Shown piece after piece: positions 1 through 8,531 of a DNA stretch of 64,000 nt; the stretch's first letter is position 1, and every line of letters starts with the position of its first letter. Below the pieces are notes generated by a model, which saw only the letters and a program-made list of their open reading frames with translations, was not told the origin of the DNA and made no database searches. This DNA comes from Hyalangium ruber (lineage in GTDB: Bacteria; Myxococcota; Myxococcia; Myxococcales; Myxococcaceae). Made by a program: the position numbers and the translations under genes. The stretch is taken from assembly GCF_034259325.1 (NCBI RefSeq), contig NZ_JAXIVS010000015.1, positions 1 through 64,000 on the forward strand, in the 5' to 3' direction.

Positions 1-1
1 C

Positions 2-73
2 TACCTGCGGCGCGCTGCGCTCGCTGCCATCGAGAACCCGGGCACCGTCACGCTGCCGAAGGCCCAGGGCTGA
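2..73 (+). CDS. 3' end of an unidentified gene (possibly IS66-type transposase C-terminus)
   Basis: An open frame enters from the left edge and ends at a TGA at 71-73, giving a 23-residue C-terminus that begins YLRRAALAAI. The pattern of a YLRxA helix followed by a short proline-containing tail recalls the end of some IS66-type transposases, which would fit the transposase remnant that follows, but 23 residues are too few to be sure. The rest of the gene lies outside the window. Confidence 0.35.
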   Translation, partial: YLRRAALAAIENPGTVTLPKAQG

Positions 74-87
74 CCACCTCTCCCTCC

Positions 88-1084
88 GTGCGGCCAAGGA
101 CGGGGCAGCTCCGTGTCGGGACGGGGCACGGCGAGGACTTACGCATCGCTCAAGCCTTGGGCGTGACGGTGCGCACAGTGTATGGATGGCGCCAGCGCTG
201 GCGCGCCTTGGGACTGGAAGGACTGGCCGATGCGCCTCGCTCCGGTCGTCCTGCGCGTGTGGACGCCGAGTACTTGGCGCTGCTGGTGCGCACGGCCGAG
301 ACGGATCCACACCAGTTGGGCTTCGCCTTCGCACGCTGGACGCGTGCGCGCCTAGCCGCCTACCTCGAGGAATGCACCGGGCTGCAAGTCAGTGCCTACT
401 GGGTGGGGGAGTTGTTGCGCTGCCACGGCTTCGTCTGGCGCCGCACCCAGCTGACGACGCGCAACCTGCCGGACGAGGCGGAAAAAAGCGCGCGCCGCTC
501 GGCGCCTCCACCGCTTGCAGAAGCAGGCCAGCCGTCCGGGAGCAGACTTCGAGCTGTGGTACGCGGACGGAGTACGCTTCGACCTGCTGCCGGTGACGCG
601 CTCCATGTGGAGGAGGCGGGGCAGCCGCTTGGCGCTGCCCACTCCAGGCACCAACGTTCGAGTGGGCGTGGTGGGCGCCATCCGGTACCCCAACCAGCAC
701 CTCCTCTTCACCCACCAACTACGCACCGTCACCGCAGCACTCGTCCCGCCCCTGCTGAAGCAGTTGGTGGCACGCGCCAAGCGCACCGGCAGACGAATCG
801 TGCTCGTCATCGACAACGGACGTCCCTTTTCGGCCCAGCTCGCCCAGACAGCACTTGAAGCGGCGCGGCCGTGGGTGCGCACCTTCGAGTTGCCTCTCTA
901 CACCTCCGAGACGCTCAACTGGATTGAGCGCTTCTGGGGAGTGCTCAAGGACACCTACTTCAGCCGCATGCTGACCCAGCAGCGGGAGGCATTCTATGAT
1001 GATGCCGTCCGCCTCCTGCGCCGTCTTCAGCGACCAGGAGCAGTACGCCGCCTCATGCTGCGTACCCCCCCTGAAAAGACTTAG
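88..1084 (+). pseudogene. IS630-family transposase, frameshifted at an A6 run
   Basis: Two overlapping frames make one DDE transposase. The first (GTG at 88) gives a helix-turn-helix region (IAQALGVTVRTVYGW) and linker; the second, open from about 482 to 1081, gives the catalytic domain with D at YADGVRF (nt 566), D at VIDNGRPF and E at NWIERFWG, the last two 38 residues apart as usual for IS630. The frames meet at six A residues (482-487): reading GAA AAA in frame 1 and continuing with GCG in frame 2 restores a smooth protein of about 331 residues, the normal family length. This requires skipping one base, so it is either a one-base insertion in the homopolymer or recoding by slippage. The N-terminus before the HTH is short and may be damaged too. 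Confidence 0.8.
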
Positions 1085-1134
1085 CCCCGATGACTTAGTA
1101 CGTGGCCGCTTCATCCCATCCATGCGTACAGCGG

Positions 1135-2172
1135 TCACGGGTAGTAGATGCGAGCGCTCATGGCACGGTGACTCGAGTAGTTGAGATCGTCCCGGTCGGA
1201 CCCGGTGAACTGCACGTCGGCGGCATCGCCCTCGTTGTAGGTCACCGTATGGCCATGTGACGAGGTCGCCGCCGCATTGAAGAAGAGGAAGTCGATGCGG
1301 GCACCCGAGCCAACCGTCCAATTGTCTTCCAAGCAGCTCCGGCTCCCAGAACAGACCTCGTAGATCGGGTCGTTCCAGTTGTAGTTGAGCGTGCTGGCAA
1401 TCTGGGAGTTCGCCTGGTTGTACCAGTCCTTGTAACCGTTGCTCCCGTAATCACTCTCGTTGGAGTCGACACCCCAGATGAGCAGGTTGGCGCCGCTGAT
1501 GGCCCGCATCTTCGTGTCCGTGAGTTGGATGTTCTTCTCGGCGCACCCGGGGTCCGACGCCGGACCCTCCTGATTGGTGGGCCAGTGCGATGAGCCGAGG
1601 ACCACCTTCTTGTTCGTGATGAGGTCCGTGAAGGCCATGCGCACGCCGATGGACCGCGCCTGGGTGTTCATCACGCACGAGCCGTTCGCGCCCTTGTAGA
1701 CCTGCCACGTCTCCTTCGTGCCCGAGATGGGCTGCAGGCGCCCGGTGCGATAGATGATGGCGTTGGTCTGGTAATCCTTCGGGGCGCCACAGGGGCTATT
1801 CATGGGATCGGGGTTCGCCTCGGCCACGATGGAGGCATACTGCCCGGGCAGGTTGTCCTCGATGAACTGGGCGAGCGTGGCAGCCTGGCCCGCACCGCTC
1901 ATCTGATGGACGATGAAGACGTCAGGAGAGTACGCCTGGGTCTTCATGTAATAGATGAGGTCCTGCCAGTCCCCAGCGCATTGCTCGCTCGCGGTCGGCA
2001 GGTTCTCGTAATTCACGTTGTAGACCATCAAGAAGTCGGTGTTGTTGTTCACCGAGATCGCTTGGGCAAGCGTGCCTGGAGCGTCGGACTCCGCTGGGGC
2101 TTGTGCTTCGATGCCTCCACAGCCGACCAGGCAGAGGGAGACCATCACCGAGACCACGTCCTTGAGATTCAT
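1135..2172 (-). CDS. Endonuclease/exonuclease/phosphatase-fold lipoprotein
   Basis: A 345-residue protein with a lipoprotein signal (LCLVGCGG, lipid-modified Cys at residue 18 when started at the ATG at 2172, preceded by GAAGG). The mature part looks like a divergent DNase I-fold enzyme: an early strand VYNVNYENL where family members have a metal-binding Asn, a GVDSNES motif resembling the GDxN motif, and a C-terminal SSHRAMSARIYY resembling the catalytic SDH motif. Known members hydrolyse DNA or phosphodiesters; the substrate here cannot be read from sequence. The protein would sit on a membrane facing the periplasm or outside. An upstream in-frame ATG at 2214 would spoil the signal peptide. 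It stands alone. Confidence 0.8.
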   Translation of the reverse strand: MNLKDVVSVMVSLCLVGCGGIEAQAPAESDAPGTLAQAISVNNNTDFLMVYNVNYENLPTASEQCAGDWQDLIYYMKTQAYSPDVFIVHQMSGAGQAATLAQFIEDNLPGQYASIVAEANPDPMNSPCGAPKDYQTNAIIYRTGRLQPISGTKETWQVYKGANGSCVMNTQARSIGVRMAFTDLITNKKVVLGSSHWPTNQEGPASDPGCAEKNIQLTDTKMRAISGANLLIWGVDSNESDYGSNGYKDWYNQANSQIASTLNYNWNDPIYEVCSGSRSCLEDNWTVGSGARIDFLFFNAAATSSHGHTVTYNEGDAADVQFTGSDRDDLNYSSHRAMSARIYYP

Positions 2173-2361
2173 GGGAACCTTCGCCGCGACGCGAGCTGAG
2201 GAATTCAGGCTCAACCTGAAAGAGGGATCGAACCGGCTCCCATCCCAGAAAAAGCGAGGCGCGCCTGGCTGCCAGGAGAGGAAGCAGACCCAGGCCCACT
2301 CCCGTCACATCCGCTGGCTCGCGACTCCCTCTGCCCGAGGTCCATCTCAACGGGAGGAGCC

Positions 2362-2931
2362 ATGAAGCGCATCCTGCTCGCCGTCAATCACAGCTATCTC
2401 TTCTTTGGAGCGACGCTGTACGTGGGCGTCCTCTGGGCGCTGCACTTCTTCTGGTACCCGAGCTGGACGAAAATGACGGTGGACATCGTTCAGGACCACT
2501 TCATCCTGCCAACGAGCGCCGCCACGCGGTTCTTCACCCTCGTGGTGCCGCTCATGTTCCTGGCCAGCATCATCTTCCTCGTCACGGAGTGGAAGACGCG
2601 CTTTCGCTGGACGGCGATCCTCTCGCTGCTGTGCATCAGCGCGGCCACCTATGTGGGCCAGCTCCACATCATTCCCGTCAACAAGATCATCAAGGCCGGT
2701 GTGGCGGATCAGTCGCAGCTGACCCCACTCCTCCAGCAGTGGATGGTTCTGAACGACATCCGCTGGGTGCTCCTCACCGTGATGTGGCTGACGCTCATGT
2801 ATTACTTCATCGCCAAGGGCAACCTGCTGCAGGCCCTCGCTGGGCCACGGCGCCCCGTGTCGGTGCCCACAGAGGCCTCGGGCAAGCTGGCTCATCCGGG
2901 AAAGCCCCTGCACGCGGGCTCGCACTCCTAG
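2362..2931 (+). CDS. Four-helix integral membrane protein (DUF1772-like)
   Basis: A 189-residue protein with about four hydrophobic helices (around residues 10-30, 55-75, 82-100 and 130-152) and a hydrophilic C-terminal tail of about 35 residues. The stretch IIPVNKIIK followed by a W and LNDIRWVL before the last helix resembles the DUF1772 (anthrone oxygenase-like) membrane family, whose biochemical role is mostly unknown. The ATG at 2362 follows a good ribosome site (GGGAGGAG, 3 bases before ATG). It diverges from the DNase-fold lipoprotein gene, leaving 189 bases between. Function not assigned. Confidence 0.8.
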   Translation: MKRILLAVNHSYLFFGATLYVGVLWALHFFWYPSWTKMTVDIVQDHFILPTSAATRFFTLVVPLMFLASIIFLVTEWKTRFRWTAILSLLCISAATYVGQLHIIPVNKIIKAGVADQSQLTPLLQQWMVLNDIRWVLLTVMWLTLMYYFIAKGNLLQALAGPRRPVSVPTEASGKLAHPGKPLHAGSHS

Positions 2932-2992
2932 CGCTCATTCCGGAGGAGGAAGGGAGCCCTCGCGCCCCCTCCCCTCCCCCCGCGTCTGAGTC

Positions 2993-4144
2993 CTACCAGG
3001 GGCAGTTGACGACCTGGACAGTGCGCGTCACGGGCGTGGCGCTGTTGCCGCCTGCATCCGTCACGTTGTAGGTCAAGGTGTAAACACCGACGGCCCAGGC
3101 ATTCACCTCGCCCGTGCGAGACACCCACGGCGAGATGTTGCCGGAGCACGCATCATTCGCCGTCACGCCCGGCTCGATCCACGGGGTGTTGCACGTATGC
3201 ACCATGGACGAGGAGCCGAGGAGCGTCAGGGAGGGCGCCGTCGTGTCATCCACGATCACCGTGCGGGTGGCGTTCGCATCCCCCGCAGAGTTCCACGTGG
3301 CATACGAGACCGGGTACTCGCCCTCGTAGCTCAGCAGAGGGCCCGGCCCGGAGGAGTCCGCGCCCGTGTTGTACGCATGCACCACCAGCGGGTTGCCGCA
3401 CCCATCCACCGCCTGAGCACCCGGATCGCTGTACGTCCCACCCTTGACGCACTCCAGCGTCAGCGGCGAGCCGCCGTTGATCGTGAGCACCGGAGGCAGC
3501 GACGCACAGGCCTGCGCGCCGAGGATGGGCGGTGTCGTCGTGGTGAAGAAGTTGGCATAGGAGGCGACGTACTCATTCCCCTCCCAGATCGGGTAGGGCC
3601 AGGGGACGGCCGCGGGATCCTCCCCGATCGAGTTGCCGGTGAAGGTGCCCGACAGCTGGACGTAAGAGCCCTGGATGGTGAGCGAGCCCAAGGAGACGCC
3701 GCCAGGATACCCGGCCCCACCGTTCGGGGGGAGCCACCCGGACGTCAACCCCGCGCCCCTCAGGGTCCCCAGGGTGTTCGGGTCGAGGTTCCGGATGCTG
3801 ATGCGCCTGAAGTCCCCCATGAACCGGACGGGCTCTCCAAAGGAATACGCCGCCACGATGCCGTCAGCGTTGGATTGGATCGCGACCTCGGGCAGGAGCC
3901 TCGAGGTCGTCAGCTCGAGGGACCGAGGCTGCACCGTGCAGCTCGGTACGAGGACGGAGCTTTCGACAGTGATTCTGTAGAACGGCCGGGGGTATGGGAT
4001 CGGGTCCACGTCTTCGAGAACCTTGATCGAATAAGCACAGCCTCCCCGTGCCGTTTGAGCGACGCTGACGACAGGGAGACTGGCCAGAGCCGAGTTTCCC
4101 AGCAGCGCGACCATCCCAAGGACCATTCTTCCAAGCATTTGCAT
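2993..4144 (-). CDS. Secreted protein with two DUF5011-like Ig domains
   Basis: A 383-residue protein with an N-terminal signal (hydrophobic run LGMVALLGNSALA in the first 25 residues). The N-terminal half is an unrecognised beta-rich region. The C-terminal half holds two immunoglobulin-like domains of the DUF5011 type, shown by the paired phrases TYSDPGAQAVDGCGN and WIEPGVTANDACSGN, each followed by YPVSYATWNSAGD or YTLTYNVTDAGGN strands. Such domains usually act as spacers or binding modules in cell-surface proteins. The Cys pairs fit an extracytoplasmic site. Other Met codons nearby leave the exact start open. It is downstream of and on the same strand as the Cys-rich lipoprotein gene, separated by a hairpin pair. 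Confidence 0.8.
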   Translation of the reverse strand: MQMLGRMVLGMVALLGNSALASLPVVSVAQTARGGCAYSIKVLEDVDPIPYPRPFYRITVESSVLVPSCTVQPRSLELTTSRLLPEVAIQSNADGIVAAYSFGEPVRFMGDFRRISIRNLDPNTLGTLRGAGLTSGWLPPNGGAGYPGGVSLGSLTIQGSYVQLSGTFTGNSIGEDPAAVPWPYPIWEGNEYVASYANFFTTTTPPILGAQACASLPPVLTINGGSPLTLECVKGGTYSDPGAQAVDGCGNPLVVHAYNTGADSSGPGPLLSYEGEYPVSYATWNSAGDANATRTVIVDDTTAPSLTLLGSSSMVHTCNTPWIEPGVTANDACSGNISPWVSRTGEVNAWAVGVYTLTYNVTDAGGNSATPVTRTVQVVNCPW

Positions 4145-4237
4145 TGTTCAACCTCCCGTGGTGATCCGTCGGGCCTCGAAGCTAGCGCCATGCCAAGTCC
4201 CGTGGAAGCCCGCAGCGCACGTGGATGGGAGGGAGCG

Positions 4238-4296
4238 CCGGCAACTTCTTGCCGGGAGTCCTGGCCCGGCAACACAGAGCGGCAACTTCTTGCCGG
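4238..4296. terminator. Two copies of a CTTC-loop hairpin
   Basis: The sequence CCGGCAA-CTTC-TTGCCGG (4238-4255) forms a 7-bp stem with a four-base loop; a second copy with a 6-bp stem, CGGCAA-CTTC-TTGCCG, lies at 4280-4295. Related spacer text (CCTGGCC) follows both. They lie in the gap between the lipoprotein gene ending at 4327 and the gene starting at 4144, both on the minus strand, where they could end transcription or stabilise the mRNA 3' end. No T tract follows. Confidence 0.4.
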
Positions 4297-4326
4297 AGGG
4301 CCTGGCCAGAGGGAATACGCCACGCC

Positions 4327-5016
4327 TCACGGACAATACGGGCACGACACCGTCGCCTCGAGCGAGTCGTAGACGAGGCAGTTCTGGTCCGCGGCGCTGT
4401 TGTTCTTCTGCTGGCATCGGTAGTTCCACACGGACGCGCACTGTGTGTAGACCTGTGCATCGCCGGTAGGCCCTTGGTAGGTGGCCGTGCATGCACCGGA
4501 GCCGCCCGAGCTTCCGCCCGAGACGGTGCAGCTGTACGGATCAGTGCCGCTCGAGCAGCTGAGACCGGAACAGGTGGAGCCGCTGCCCATCCACTTGCCC
4601 GAGCAGCTGGAGGCACCCGTGCGTTGCTCGCAGAGCACGCGGTTCAGGTTTGAGTCGTAGTAGGCGCATGCGCCGGAGCTCCCGCCGCCGGGCGAAGCCG
4701 GTCCGCCCGAAGGCGTTCCCCAGCTCCACTCGGGCGTCCTCGGCTCCGAGAAGGTGTCTTGGGAGGACGTGCCCTCCGAAAATCCGACGTCCGCGCACGT
4801 GTCGCCCGAGAAGTAGCCGCAGTAGTCCCAGTCCTCGCACCAGAAGTCGCGGCACTCGCCCTCGGTGTCCTCCGTGCAGAAGTACAGGTTCGAGCCGTGG
4901 ACGCAGGCGCCCTGCTCGAAGACGCCGCACCCCGACAAGAGGACAGCGCCGATGACCACGAGGGGGAGGAAACGGACGGATGCTGTAGCGGAGACAAGAC
5001 GAGGTGATTGGACCAT
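4327..5016 (-). CDS. Cysteine-rich lipoprotein
   Basis: A 229-residue protein with a lipoprotein signal ending VLLSGC. The mature part is very rich in Cys, Gly and Ser, with many CxxxxC-type spacings (for example FWCEDWDYCGYF and SCPYCP at the C-terminus) and a Gly/Ser-rich linker around residues 100-125, suggesting a small disulfide-stabilised surface protein. No known domain was recognised. A GTG at 5055 would add 13 residues before the signal; neither start has a convincing ribosome site, and 5016 was chosen because it gives a normal signal length of 30. Confidence 0.7.
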   Translation of the reverse strand: MVQSPRLVSATASVRFLPLVVIGAVLLSGCGVFEQGACVHGSNLYFCTEDTEGECRDFWCEDWDYCGYFSGDTCADVGFSEGTSSQDTFSEPRTPEWSWGTPSGGPASPGGGSSGACAYYDSNLNRVLCEQRTGASSCSGKWMGSGSTCSGLSCSSGTDPYSCTVSGGSSGGSGACTATYQGPTGDAQVYTQCASVWNYRCQQKNNSAADQNCLVYDSLEATVSCPYCP

Positions 5017-5089
5017 GTGGCGGAATGGTACCCATATCGCACGCGGCGATCCCACATGGACTTCGCACCCGAATCGGTGCCGCAGTTCC

Positions 5090-5791
5090 TCACGAGGAGG
5101 TCTGGCGCAACAAGGCCGCGGTTTGCGCCATGTCCTCGGGCATGGGGGCTTCCAGCGCTCTCGCCTCCACTCCCGGAAGGGCCGGCCACTCCAACCGTGC
5201 CGCGTGCAGCGGCGTCCTCGCCAGCACCACCGCCTCCCCTGCCCCGCCCAGGTCCTTCTCCGTCAGCGGCTCCTCGCGGCCGTACTGGTGGTCCACCAGC
5301 AGCGGGTGCCCCATCTGCAGCAGATGCACGCGGATCTGGTGCGTGCGGCCCGTGAGCGGTTCGGCTTCCACCAGCGAGGCCTTCGCGAAGGTCTCCACCG
5401 GGCGCACCCGCGTGCGTGAGGGTTTCCCCTCCTCCCCCGGTCGCGCCACCCGCATCCGGCCCTTGCGCCCGGCCACCAGCGCGGCGTCCACCAATTGGGG
5501 CGCCTCTACCCGGCCCTCCACCAGCGCCAGGTAGCGCTTCTTCACCTTGCCCGCCTCGAAGGCCTGCGACAGCGCCCGGTGCCGCTCCGCGTCCAGCGCG
5601 AACACCAGCACCCCCGAGGTGTCTCGATCCAGCCGATGCACCACGAAGACCTTCTTGCGCAGCTGCGCCTCCAGCTGCTCCCGCAGGGACGGGCCGCTGC
5701 CCTCGCCACGCCCGGGGATGACGAGCACCCCCGCGGGCTTGGCCACCACGAGCAGCCCCGCGCCCTCATGGAGAACGCGGAGCTCCGTCAC
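5090..5791 (-). CDS. RluA-family RNA pseudouridine synthase
   Basis: A 233-residue enzyme of the RluA family, which isomerises uridine to pseudouridine in rRNA or tRNA. The catalytic Asp lies in VHRLDRDTSGVLVFA, the family signature; the later PLTGRTHQIRVHL motif is the second conserved block. The N-terminal S4 domain found in RluC/RluD is absent, so this is a short catalytic-domain-only form as in RluA/TruC types; the target site cannot be told. Its ATG overlaps the stop of the M16 subunit gene by four bases (ATGA, 5788-5791), so translation is coupled. Confidence 0.9.
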   Translation of the reverse strand: MTELRVLHEGAGLLVVAKPAGVLVIPGRGEGSGPSLREQLEAQLRKKVFVVHRLDRDTSGVLVFALDAERHRALSQAFEAGKVKKRYLALVEGRVEAPQLVDAALVAGRKGRMRVARPGEEGKPSRTRVRPVETFAKASLVEAEPLTGRTHQIRVHLLQMGHPLLVDHQYGREEPLTEKDLGGAGEAVVLARTPLHAARLEWPALPGVEARALEAPMPEDMAQTAALLRQTSS

Positions 5792-7167
5792 TCGTACTCC
5801 GAGACCGGAACCACCGTGACCGGACCCAGTCCCTTGAGCTGCTTCTTCACCTCGGAGGCCTTGCCCAGCAGCACCATCGTCGGCGCCTGCGGGTACAGGT
5901 ACTTCGCCGCCACCGTCTTCACCTGCTTCGGTGTCACCGCTCGCAGCCGGTCGCGGAACTGCTCCACCCAGTCATCCCCCAACCCATGCACCCGGATGTC
6001 CGCGAGCACCGACGCCACCGACTCGCTCGTCTCCGTGCGCAGCGGGTAGAGGCCCGCAAGGTACGTCTGCGCCGTCTTCAGCTCCCGGGGCGTAATCCCG
6101 CCCTTGCGTACCTTGCCCACCTCGCCCAGCGACACGTCGATGATCTCTCGCGTCGAGGCCGTCTTGGTGAAGGTGGAGATGGCGAAGATGCCGCCCGCGC
6201 TCATCGTGTCGAAGTAGCTGCCGACGCTGTAGGACAGGCCTCGCTCCACGCGTACGGCGTTCACCAGCCGCGAGGTGAAACCGCCGCCCAGGGCGATGTT
6301 CATCGCCGTCGCAGCGAAGTAGTCCGGGTGGCCGATGCGGTAGCCCGGCCCGCCGATGCGCACCTGCGACTGCGACTGGTCCGGCTTGTCGATCAGGAGG
6401 ATTCGGCCCGCCTGCGCCAGGCGCTCCAACGGCGGTACAGTCAGAAGCTCGAGCTGCTCCGGCTGCGTCCAGCCTCCGAAGGCCTTCTCCGCCTCGGCGG
6501 CCACCACCTCCGGCTTTACCGCGCCCACCACCACCAGGAGCGCGCCCTTGGGGCCAATCCGCTCCCGGTGGAAGCGCACCACGTCCTCGCGGGTGAAGGT
6601 ACGCACGTGCGAGGCCGTGCCCCCCACGTCATGCCCGTACGGGTGGTCTCCCCACAGCTCCTGGGTGAAGGCCCGGTCCGCGATGGTGCTCGGATCGTCC
6701 AGATCGTTGGCGAACTGCGCCAGCGAGCGCTCCCGGGCCAGCTCCACCTCCTTCTCGGGGAAGATGGGCTCTCGCACCAACTGCCCCAGCACCGAGAGCA
6801 TCGCCGGGAAGTGCTCGGCCGGCGTGGTGACGTACAGCGACATCAAGTCCTCGCTCACGCCCGCGGCGAGGCTGGCGCCGACGAACTCGATCGCCTCGTC
6901 GATGGCATCCGCGCTCATGCGCTCGGTGCCTCGGCGCAGCAGGCGGACGGTGAAGTCGGCCAGGCCCTGCTTGTCCTTCGGATCCGTGGCGCTGCCAGCG
7001 CGCAGCACCAGGCGCATGGCCACCAGCGGCAGCGGGCCGCGCTCGGCGGCCATCACCTGCAGGCCCGTCGACGTCGTCGTCTCGGTGGCGGTGGGGAGCT
7101 TCAACGGCCGGGAGGCCGCCGACTTGTCCTTCGTCTTCGGAGTGGCTCGGGAACGGGTGGCCATCAT
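5788..7167 (-). CDS. M16 peptidase, non-catalytic partner subunit
   Basis: A 459-residue protein of the M16 (pitrilysin/MPP) metallopeptidase fold. The normal zinc motif HxxEH is replaced near the N-terminus (LADFTVRLLRRGTERM), so it cannot bind zinc in the usual way and should serve as the partner half of a two-subunit protease, as in alpha-MPP or other bacterial M16B pairs. The basic N-terminus (about 25 residues rich in Ser, Lys, Arg) has no signal peptide. The start at 7167 overlaps the stop of the catalytic subunit by one base (TGATG); a longer in-frame extension upstream to 7320 lies inside that gene and is rejected. C-terminal glycine-rich GYRIGHPDYFAATAMN region is typical. Confidence 0.88.
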   Translation of the reverse strand: MMATRSRATPKTKDKSAASRPLKLPTATETTTSTGLQVMAAERGPLPLVAMRLVLRAGSATDPKDKQGLADFTVRLLRRGTERMSADAIDEAIEFVGASLAAGVSEDLMSLYVTTPAEHFPAMLSVLGQLVREPIFPEKEVELARERSLAQFANDLDDPSTIADRAFTQELWGDHPYGHDVGGTASHVRTFTREDVVRFHRERIGPKGALLVVVGAVKPEVVAAEAEKAFGGWTQPEQLELLTVPPLERLAQAGRILLIDKPDQSQSQVRIGGPGYRIGHPDYFAATAMNIALGGGFTSRLVNAVRVERGLSYSVGSYFDTMSAGGIFAISTFTKTASTREIIDVSLGEVGKVRKGGITPRELKTAQTYLAGLYPLRTETSESVASVLADIRVHGLGDDWVEQFRDRLRAVTPKQVKTVAAKYLYPQAPTMVLLGKASEVKKQLKGLGPVTVVPVSEYE

Positions 7168-8495
7168 CAATCCTCGGCGCCGTTGGCGGCGGAGTCTGTC
7201 TCGGGAACCAGCGTCACCACCGAGCGGCGCTCGGGAGCGAAGTACTTCGCGGCGGTGGCCTTCACCTGCTCGTTGGTGATGCCGGCATAGCGGGACGGCA
7301 GCGTCAGCAGCTCCTTCCACGAGCCCAGCAGCGCCTCGTAGTGGCCCAGCGCGTGGGCGCGCCCCGTGTTGGTGCCCAGCTCGCGGAGCTGGTCCGCCCG
7401 CAGGTTGTTCTTGGCCTTCTGCAGCTCGCGCTCGTTCAAGCCCTCGCGCGCCATGCGCTCCAGCTCGGTGTACAGCGCCGCCTCCACCTTCTGCGGATCC
7501 GAGTCCGGCTTGAGCTCCAGGTAGAAGAGGATCGTCCCTGGGTCAATCCGCCAGCCCCAGTCGAGCATCACCGACACGGCCACCTGCTGCTCGTACACCA
7601 GCCCCTTCACCAGCCGGCTCCCCTCCCCCTTGTTCAGCGCGTACTGGATGACGTCCAGCACGAGCGTCTCCTCCTCCGTGGCGCGCGGGCCCCGGAAGCC
7701 GATCATCAGCGAGGGCGACTGCGCCGGGTGGCGCACCACCGCGCGCCGCTCGCCCTTCTGCGCCGGCTCCGCGTCGATGACCGGAATCGGCTTGGGCCCC
7801 TTGGGGATGTCGCCGTAGTAGCGGCGAATCAAGGCCATCGTCTTCTTCGGGTTGATGTCACCCGAGATGTAGAGCACCGCGTTGCTGGGCGCGTAGTAGG
7901 TGCGAAAGTACTCCTCGCAGTCGCGGCGGGAGATGTTCTCGATGTCCGCCATCCACCCGATCACCGGCCAGCGGTACGGGTGCGCCTTGTACACCAGCGT
8001 GCCCAGCTCCTCGTCCAGGATGCCGGTGATCTCATTGTCCACGCGGACGCGGCGCTCCTCCTTCACCACCTCGCGCTCGCTGGCCAGCGTGTCATCCGAG
8101 ATGCGCAGCGAGCGCATCCGGTCCGACTCCAGGTCCAGCACCGTCTCCAGCGCGTCCGACGAGAAGTCGTCGTAGTACACCGTCATGTCATTGGAGGTGT
8201 ACGCGTTGGACCGGCCGCCGTTGGACTCCAGCACCCGGTCGAACTCCTTGGGGCCGTACTTCTTCGCCCCGTTGAACATCATGTGCTCGAACAGGTGGCT
8301 GATCCCCGTGATGCCGGGGCGCTCGTTGCGCGAGCCCACCTGGAAGAAGGTGTAAAGGCTCACCACGGGGGTTTGAGGGTTGGGCAGCAGCCGGATGCGC
8401 AGGCCGTTGGACAACTGGGCCTCGTGGACATCCAGCAGGGACTGCAGCGCGGGGTCCGCCTTACGAGCGGGAGGACGCGAAGAAGCCTTGGGCAT
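7167..8495 (-). CDS. M16 family zinc peptidase, catalytic subunit
   Basis: A 442-residue M16 peptidase with the inverted zinc motif intact: HLFEH at residues 67-71 (two His ligands and catalytic Glu), followed about 75 residues later by the Glu-containing ETVLDLESDRM segment that supplies the third ligand. No signal peptide is visible, so the enzyme appears cytoplasmic. It degrades or processes peptides together with the partner encoded immediately downstream. Gene order catalytic subunit, inactive subunit, pseudouridine synthase, all with overlapping ends, makes a three-gene operon. Confidence 0.9.
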   Translation of the reverse strand: MPKASSRPPARKADPALQSLLDVHEAQLSNGLRIRLLPNPQTPVVSLYTFFQVGSRNERPGITGISHLFEHMMFNGAKKYGPKEFDRVLESNGGRSNAYTSNDMTVYYDDFSSDALETVLDLESDRMRSLRISDDTLASEREVVKEERRVRVDNEITGILDEELGTLVYKAHPYRWPVIGWMADIENISRRDCEEYFRTYYAPSNAVLYISGDINPKKTMALIRRYYGDIPKGPKPIPVIDAEPAQKGERRAVVRHPAQSPSLMIGFRGPRATEEETLVLDVIQYALNKGEGSRLVKGLVYEQQVAVSVMLDWGWRIDPGTILFYLELKPDSDPQKVEAALYTELERMAREGLNERELQKAKNNLRADQLRELGTNTGRAHALGHYEALLGSWKELLTLPSRYAGITNEQVKATAAKYFAPERRSVVTLVPETDSAANGAED

Positions 8496-8531
8496 AGGGC
8501 GGCAGCCTATACCCAGCGCCGAGTGGTGGCG

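Larger units (their letters stand above)
2..1084 (+). mobile_element. insertion-sequence remnant region with IS630-type transposase
   Basis: The left edge holds a gene tail that may be a transposase end, followed 15 bases later by a frameshifted IS630-family transposase. I could not identify convincing terminal inverted repeats or a duplicated TA target dinucleotide flanking the transposase, so the borders of the element are not defined. The region looks like a worn or nested insertion hot spot next to ordinary chromosomal genes. Confidence 0.5.

Noticed and set aside
74-130. Terminal inverted repeat of the IS630-type element
   Set aside because: A short partial match between the region before 130 and 1080-1110 was noticed, but too many mismatches remain to call it.
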